Positions 58,495-64,000 of a DNA stretch of 64,000 nt are shown piece after piece. A model generated the notes under the pieces. It was not told where the DNA came from and did not search any database. It was given only the letters and a program-made list of their open reading frames with translations. The stretch covers positions 47,792-111,791 of the forward strand of contig NZ_JACJST010000020.1 of the NCBI RefSeq assembly GCF_014698305.1, read 5' to 3'. The position numbers were made by a program, and so were the translations under genes. Positions within the stretch are counted from its first letter, which is position 1. The number at the start of each line of letters is the position of its first letter. This DNA is from Anabaena lutea FACHB-196 (lineage in GTDB: Bacteria; Cyanobacteriota; Cyanobacteriia; Cyanobacteriales; Nostocaceae).

Positions 58495-61452
58495 GTGGCA
58501 TCAATTGAACGGACAGCTTATCCCAGATTCAAACGATACTATACCCCCAATGAACTTGATAAAATTTACACTCCCACGAGGATAGAGATAGCATTTGCCT
58601 TAAAAGTTACGGCTGGGGAAGAGAACTATTTTAACTTGCTAGTTTTACTCAAAGTATTTCAGAGATTAGGCTATTTCCCCAAAATAACGGACATCCCTCT
58701 CGCTATTATCAACCATATTCGGACGGTACTAGATATTCAAGAAGATAGAAGTTTTAGCTATCAATATCCATCAACCTTATCCCGTCACAAAAAAGCGATT
58801 CGCTCCTATCTCCAGGTAAGTCCTTTTAATCAAAAAGGCAAGGCTCTAATCACAGCAGTTATCACTGAATCAGCATTAAGGATGGATAATCCAGCCGATT
58901 TAATCAATGTAGCCATTGAAGAGGTTGTCAAAGAACGCTATGAACTCCCTGGTTTTAATACATTAGACCGTTTAGTTAATCATCTCAGAAAAGAAGTAAA
59001 TCAACAGATATTCTCCCAAGTAATTAGTCAACTTAATCCTGAATATATCCAGCGATTAAAGGATTTATTAGATAATTATGCAGCAGTTGAACGCAGTCCT
59101 TATAATGACCTGAAAAAACTTCCTCAAAAATCAAGTCGAAATCATCTTAATGATTTAATTGTCCATTTAACTTGGTTAGAAACACTGGGAGAAATTGCTC
59201 CCTATCTTCGAGGACTAACTAGGGCGAAAATCAAACATTTTACCTCTGAAGCTAAAGCTCTTACTGCTTCGGAGATGAAGGATATTAGTCTGAATAAGCA
59301 ATTAACCTTACTTCTTTGCCTCATCTATTCTGCTCAAGTGCAGACTCGTGATTACCTAGTAGAAATGTTCCTCAAGCAAATGAAAAAAATCCATAATTTG
59401 GCTATTGAGGAATTAGACTCTATCAGAAAAAGGCAGCAGATAACTACAGAAAAATTAGTATCTGTTCTCACCGATGTTCTAGTAGTTTTCAATGAAGATG
59501 CCCCTGATTTAAAACCATTAGAGCAATTGCAAACTATTTTCAAACAGACGGGAGGAGTTGAACAACTATTAACTGAGTGTGAAGAAATTAATGCTTATCA
59601 AGGGAATAATTATTTTCCTTTATTATGGCGGTTTTACAAAAGTCATCGTAGTACATTCTTTCGATTATTTAAGTTCTTGAAAATAGAATCTACCAGTAGT
59701 GATGATAAATTAGTTAAAGCCGTTGAAATTTTACTGTCTAATTCCCATCGCCGGGGGGAGTGGATAGGAACGGAAGTTGATTTATCTTTTATTTCACAGC
59801 AATGGCAAAAGTTAGTGATAGTTCAGTCTAAAGATGTCACTAAATTGATGCGTCGCCATTTCGAGATTTGCATCTTTTCTTATCTAGCTGCTGAACTAAA
59901 GTCAGGGGATATTTGTGTCTTTAACAGTGAGGCTTATGCTGACTATCGAGAACAATTACTTTCTTGGAATGACTGTCAACCATTGGTTGAAGCATACTGT
60001 CAACAATTAGGCTTTCCTACTCAGGCTGAAGATTTTGTCGAGAATCTAAAAAATTCATTAACCCAAACAGCATCAGAAATAGATTTAGCCTATCCCAACA
60101 ATACATCTGTTGTTATTAACGAGCAAGGAGAACCTGTTTTAAAACGTCCATCAGCTAATCGTGAGAGTGCTTCTCTCAAAAACTTAGAGGCTGTAATTTC
60201 TGAAAGAATGCCAGAGCGTAATTTAATTGATATTCTTAGAGATGTGGACTATTGGACAAATTTTACTCGACATTTTGGTCCAATGAGTGGTTCTGATTCC
60301 AAATTAGAACGGTCTACAGAACGCTATTTATTAACCACTTTTACTTATGGATGCAATTTAGGAGCGACTCAAGCGGCACGTCACATGAGAGGCGTTGTTA
60401 CGTCAAGAATGCTGACTTTTGTGAATCAGAGACATATTAGTTTAAAAGGACTCAATGCTGCTCTAGTTGATATTATCAATCGCTACAATGTGATGCCTTT
60501 AACTAAGTTGTGGGGAGACGGGACGACTGCTGGTGCTGATGGAACTAAATATGATCTCTACGAGCAAAATTTACTTTCGGAATATCATATTCGTTATGGT
60601 GGTTATGGTGGGATTGCTTATCATCATGTTGCTGATAGTTATATAGCTCTGTTTAGTCATTTTATTCCTTGTGGAACTTGGGAAGCTGTATATATTATTG
60701 AAGGACTTCTGAAGAATAAATCGGAAATTCAACCGTCGATTATTCATGCTGATACTCAAGGACAGTCTACTCCTGTTTTTGCTTTATCATATTTGTTAGG
60801 TATTCAACTTATGCCTCGCATTAGAAATTGGCAAGATTTAGTTTTCTATCGTCCTGATAAGGAGACAGTTTATCAACATATTGATTCTCTATTTAAAGGG
60901 GTAATTAATTGGTCACTTATCAAAACTCATTGGTCAGATTTATTGCGAGTGGTTCTTTCTATTAAATCAGGCAAAATTTCTTCAGATATGTTGTTACGAA
61001 AGTTGGGAAACTATAGTCGGAAGAATAAACTTTATCAAGCGTTTAGAGAGTTAGGCAGAGTTATTAGAACTATTTTTTTATTACAGTTCATCTCTGACCA
61101 AAAGTTACGTCAACAAATTACAGCAATGACTAATAAGGTCGAAGCTTATAATGGCTTTTCTAAGTGGTTTTGTTTTGGCGGAGAAGGGGTGATTGCTAGT
61201 AATGACCCTGAACAGCAAGAGAAGACGATTAAGTACGGTGATTTAGTAGCTAATGCTGTTATTTTCCATAATGTGGTTGATTTAACTGAGGTTTTGCTTC
61301 AGCTAAAAAAAGAAGGTTTTTTCTGGGAGCGAGAAGATTTGGCGGCTTTGAGTCCTTATTTAACCAGTCATATTAAGCGGTTTGGCGATTATCTGATTGA
61401 TCTTGATACGATTCCACCAGCACTAGAAGAAAATTTAAATTTAGGCTTTTGA
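58495..61452 (+). CDS. tnpA: Tn3-family transposase
   Basis: 985 residues from the GTG at 58495; a TTG lies at 58483. The N-terminal region (SIERTAYPRFKRYYTPNELD) is the Tn3 family DNA-binding part. The C-terminal DDE core has D675 in LWGDGTTAG, D753 in HADTQG and E883 in NKVEAYN. It performs replicative transposition of the element through a cointegrate. The stop lies 10 bases before the right inverted repeat. Confidence 0.93.
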   Translation: MASIERTAYPRFKRYYTPNELDKIYTPTRIEIAFALKVTAGEENYFNLLVLLKVFQRLGYFPKITDIPLAIINHIRTVLDIQEDRSFSYQYPSTLSRHKKAIRSYLQVSPFNQKGKALITAVITESALRMDNPADLINVAIEEVVKERYELPGFNTLDRLVNHLRKEVNQQIFSQVISQLNPEYIQRLKDLLDNYAAVERSPYNDLKKLPQKSSRNHLNDLIVHLTWLETLGEIAPYLRGLTRAKIKHFTSEAKALTASEMKDISLNKQLTLLLCLIYSAQVQTRDYLVEMFLKQMKKIHNLAIEELDSIRKRQQITTEKLVSVLTDVLVVFNEDAPDLKPLEQLQTIFKQTGGVEQLLTECEEINAYQGNNYFPLLWRFYKSHRSTFFRLFKFLKIESTSSDDKLVKAVEILLSNSHRRGEWIGTEVDLSFISQQWQKLVIVQSKDVTKLMRRHFEICIFSYLAAELKSGDICVFNSEAYADYREQLLSWNDCQPLVEAYCQQLGFPTQAEDFVENLKNSLTQTASEIDLAYPNNTSVVINEQGEPVLKRPSANRESASLKNLEAVISERMPERNLIDILRDVDYWTNFTRHFGPMSGSDSKLERSTERYLLTTFTYGCNLGATQAARHMRGVVTSRMLTFVNQRHISLKGLNAALVDIINRYNVMPLTKLWGDGTTAGADGTKYDLYEQNLLSEYHIRYGGYGGIAYHHVADSYIALFSHFIPCGTWEAVYIIEGLLKNKSEIQPSIIHADTQGQSTPVFALSYLLGIQLMPRIRNWQDLVFYRPDKETVYQHIDSLFKGVINWSLIKTHWSDLLRVVLSIKSGKISSDMLLRKLGNYSRKNKLYQAFRELGRVIRTIFLLQFISDQKLRQQITAMTNKVEAYNGFSKWFCFGGEGVIASNDPEQQEKTIKYGDLVANAVIFHNVVDLTEVLLQLKKEGFFWEREDLAALSPYLTSHIKRFGDYLIDLDTIPPALEENLNLGF

Positions 61453-61461
61453 ATAATTTTG

Positions 61462-61512
61462 TTACAAAACTTTACGTCGTGATAAATTTTGCGCGTATCT
61501 TGTCTTTACCCC
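61462..61512 (-). repeat. Tn3 element right inverted repeat
   Basis: 51 bases, the exact inverted partner of 57668-57718. Only 25 bases separate it from the stop of the convergent P450 gene. Confidence 0.92.
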
Positions 61513-61537
61513 TACATCAGCTTTTGCTAGTGTGTGT

Positions 61538-62881
61538 TTATCGTTTTCCAGTCATCATCATTTTGACTCCACCTTGAGGAGCTAATGCAAACCCACGTCT
61601 TTGGAGTTTAATATGTTTATTATCCACTAAGGCTAGTTGATAATTTGATAAAACTGTTGCCAAAACTAATTTTATTTCTAACAAAGCTAGAGCATATCCC
61701 AAACAACGCCGACTACCACCACCAAATGGCATATATTCTGAAGGGGAATACTGTCTTTCTAGAAAGCGTTCAGGCTTGAATTGATAAGGTTGAGGATATA
61801 AGTCTTCCTGATAATGTAAAAGGTAGATACTTGGTATTAACATTGTTTCCGGTTCAAACTCGTATCCGGCAATATTCATAGATGATTTGGTAATGCGGGG
61901 AAAAATAGCTGGTAAGACTGGATACATTCGCAGAGTTTCGTTACAAACTGCGGTTAAATAAGGAAGTTGGGCAATTGCCATTGGTTCAGGATTTTCTCCT
62001 AAACTATTGATTTCTTCCAGCAATTTTCCGAGAATATCTGAGTTTTGGTGAATTTGATAAAAAGCCCAGGCTAGTGTTGTGGCAGTTGTTTCATGTCCAG
62101 CAAATAAAAGTGTTAGTAATTCCTCTCTTAATTCTTCGTCAGTCATTGCTTGGCCATTTTCATCTCTTGCAGCCATCATTAAGCTGAGAATGTCACTTTG
62201 TTTTTCGTTGCTATGATTTCTTTTTTCTTCTATTTCTGCTTGGAGTAATTCGTGAACCTTTTTTTGTTTGCTTTTCATCTGTCCCCAAGGTGTCCACTCT
62301 CCCCAATCTTTTTGTAAGAATTTCAAAAATAGCATACTGGAACGCAAGGGAGAATCAGTCATATCTATCCATGAAGTAAGTAAGGGTTTAAGTTGTTGAT
62401 AACGTTCTCCTTCACTTAATCCGAAGACAATTTGTAAAATGACTTCTAGACTAATTTTCTGCATGGTAGATCGAGCGACAAAAGGCTGTTTAATTTGCCA
62501 TTGACTGGTGATTTTTTGGGTAATTAAGGAGATTTCTTGGGCGTAAGTTTGTAGCCTTTCTCCATGAAAAGGTGGCATTAATAATTTTCGTTCTCGGCGA
62601 TGGCGATCGCCATCCATTAACATGATAGAATTTTTTCCCAGGAGGGGTTCTGCTAGTTTATTAGCACGGCCAATTTCAAATTTAGCATCTTGGGTGAAAA
62701 TTTCTTGGATGGCTTGGGGATTACCAATCATTACAGAAGCACCAATGCCACTTAGCTGCATGATGAAAATGTCTCCATACTGTTGACGACATTTTTCCTG
62801 GAATCCAATCGGATCTGCAATCCAGTTCATAAGTTGCCACCAGGGGGGAGTGGGAATGCAATTGGGTAATTGTTGAGGCAT
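61538..62881 (-). CDS. cytochrome P450
   Basis: 447 residues. Heme-binding [12 protein letters not shown] with C393, the I-helix oxygen motif AGHETTATT, ExxR in NETLRMYPV, and PERF in KPERFLERQ. No N-terminal membrane anchor, so a soluble or peripheral enzyme needing ferredoxin partners. It resembles CYP110-type cyanobacterial enzymes. It is divergent from hpnA, so a link to hopanoid or terpenoid oxidation is possible but unproven. Confidence 0.9.
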   Translation of the reverse strand: MPQQLPNCIPTPPWWQLMNWIADPIGFQEKCRQQYGDIFIMQLSGIGASVMIGNPQAIQEIFTQDAKFEIGRANKLAEPLLGKNSIMLMDGDRHRRERKLLMPPFHGERLQTYAQEISLITQKITSQWQIKQPFVARSTMQKISLEVILQIVFGLSEGERYQQLKPLLTSWIDMTDSPLRSSMLFLKFLQKDWGEWTPWGQMKSKQKKVHELLQAEIEEKRNHSNEKQSDILSLMMAARDENGQAMTDEELREELLTLLFAGHETTATTLAWAFYQIHQNSDILGKLLEEINSLGENPEPMAIAQLPYLTAVCNETLRMYPVLPAIFPRITKSSMNIAGYEFEPETMLIPSIYLLHYQEDLYPQPYQFKPERFLERQYSPSEYMPFGGGSRRCLGYALALLEIKLVLATVLSNYQLALVDNKHIKLQRRGFALAPQGGVKMMMTGKR

Positions 62882-62995
62882 AATGTTATATCTATCTGTT
62901 ATTTCCTATTTATATTCGCAAAAAAATAAACATTCGGCAGCAAGCGCCTAAAAATTACCTGATAATTAAATCGAAAAGAAGTGTGAGGTGATTGA

Positions 62996-63982
62996 ATGCG
63001 GGCTTTTGTGACTGGTGGTACAGGATTTGTAGGTTCTCATGTGGTGCGATCGCTTTTAGAGTCAGGATACAACGTTACAGCTTTAGTACGTTCCAGCAGT
63101 AATTTAGGCAATTTACGCGGTTTAGAGGTAGATATTGTCAAAAGTGATTTAAATGATCCGCAGATCTGGAAACAGATGCAGGGTTGTAACTACCTGTTTC
63201 ATGTCGCTGCCCATTATTCCCTCTGGCAAAAAGACCGCGATTTGCTCTATCGTCATAACGTGGAAGGAACGCGCAATCTCTTAGCAGCAGCCCAAAAAGC
63301 GGGGATTGAACGCACAGTTTACACCAGTTCAGTCGCAGCTATTGGAGTCGGGAAATCTGGTCAAGTGGTTGATGAAACCCATCAGAGTCCTGTAGAGAAA
63401 TTGGTGGGAGACTATAAAAAGTCCAAGTTTCTAGCTGAACAAGTTGCAATGGAGGCTGCAAAACAAGGTCAAGATATTGTAGTGGTTAATCCTAGCAGTC
63501 CCATTGGAACTATGGATATTAAACCCACACCCACAGGGGATATAATCCTGCGGTTTTTGCGACGACAAATGCCGGCTTATGTAGATACCGGTTTGAACTT
63601 TATTGACGTGAGAGACGTGGCTAGAGGACACTTGCTGGCTTTAGAAAAAGGAAAAGGGGGCGATCGCTATATTCTCGGACATCAAAATCTCAGCCTCAAA
63701 CAACTGCTAGAAATACTAGCCGACATCACAGGATTAAAAGCACCGCAAATATCCGTTCCAGCTTTGTTACCTTTAACCGTGGCTTGGATAGAAGAAAAAA
63801 TCCTCGCACCTTTAGGAAAAACCCCCACCGTTCCCATAGATGGTGTCCGCATGGCACAGCAACCAATGTATTATGATGCTTCCAAGGCCGTCCGCGAACG
63901 GGAGCAACGCGATTTTGTGAGGTGGGGCAAAAAAAGTGCGATCGCCAAGTTAAAAACAGGCATCGCTAAAATATTTTTCTGA
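62996..63982 (+). CDS. hpnA: hopanoid-associated sugar epimerase HpnA
   Basis: 328 residues. Extended short-chain dehydrogenase: Rossmann motif VTGGTGFVGSHV at the N terminus, the TSSVAAIG segment and the YKKSK catalytic pair. The C-terminal region (RYILGHQNLSLKQLLEILAD) fits HpnA, an NAD-dependent epimerase present in hopanoid clusters. It is divergent from the P450, with 114 bases between starts. The end of the window follows. Confidence 0.9.
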   Translation: MRAFVTGGTGFVGSHVVRSLLESGYNVTALVRSSSNLGNLRGLEVDIVKSDLNDPQIWKQMQGCNYLFHVAAHYSLWQKDRDLLYRHNVEGTRNLLAAAQKAGIERTVYTSSVAAIGVGKSGQVVDETHQSPVEKLVGDYKKSKFLAEQVAMEAAKQGQDIVVVNPSSPIGTMDIKPTPTGDIILRFLRRQMPAYVDTGLNFIDVRDVARGHLLALEKGKGGDRYILGHQNLSLKQLLEILADITGLKAPQISVPALLPLTVAWIEEKILAPLGKTPTVPIDGVRMAQQPMYYDASKAVREREQRDFVRWGKKSAIAKLKTGIAKIFF

Positions 63983-64000
63983 AATTAATGTTAAATAAAT

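Larger units (their letters stand above)
57668..61512 (+). mobile_element. Tn3-family transposon, 3845 bp
   Basis: The ends are 51-bp perfect inverted repeats starting GGGGTAAAGACAAGATACGC, like Tn3 ends. The element carries a Tn3-type transposase, a tyrosine recombinase and a likely crossover site. It has no cargo gene. There is no 5-bp target duplication (ATATT on the left, TACAT on the right), consistent with deletion next to the right end. Confidence 0.9.

Overview
The window comes from a filamentous, probably Nostocales-type, cyanobacterium. The signs are frequent GCGATCGC (HIP1) octamers, 7-base short tandem repeats such as (ATTACGA)n, a hopanoid gene set, a urease accessory operon and cyanobacterial small-protein families. 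Roughly the left two thirds (about 1-43056) is a Mu-like transposable prophage that runs off the left edge. The right third is chromosome carrying a Tn3-family transposon.

Prophage. A leftward HTH repressor (8011-8703) faces a rightward early operon: a small RHH/Ner-like protein, a MuA-type DDE transposase, small unknown proteins, a MuB/TnsC-type ATPase, regulators and GemA (gp16). A hammerhead ribozyme sits inside this operon at 15339-15417, overlapping a stop codon. After a terminator at 16579-16607 comes a Mor/C-family late activator (16735-17178). Then follow the packaging and head genes (small and large terminase, portal, SPP1 gp7-like head protein, scaffold, decoration, capsid) and the tail genes. 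The tail genes include a chaperone pair joined by a -1 frameshift signal, a trypsin-like protease fibre and a 3106-residue tape measure. No tail sheath gene is seen, so the phage is probably a long-tailed siphovirus despite its Mu-type transposition genes. The right end carries three copies of a 17-base repeat beside a TTACA terminus (about 43056). The baseplate-like genes expected after the tape measure are instead on the minus strand at 1-4341, at the other end of the element. Between them and the repressor lie small unknown genes and two arrays of 11-bp direct repeats (6903-7168).

Chromosome. Next to the prophage end lie ureE-ureF-ureG (minus strand), then a cupin, a secreted small protein, a DJ-1/PfpI-ferritin-like fusion and a DUF2267 protein, a stress-type group. 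An orphan CTB-type bacteriocin precursor follows. Hopanoid genes then occupy 49-64 kb: shc, hpnB, hpnG and hpnA, with a cytochrome P450 beside hpnA. They are interrupted by a Cys-rich small peptide gene, an RND efflux pump with a degenerate partial copy in front of it, and a 3845-bp Tn3-family transposon. The transposon has 51-bp perfect inverted repeats, a tyrosine recombinase and its likely crossover site, and it has truncated an MmeI-like restriction-modification gene.
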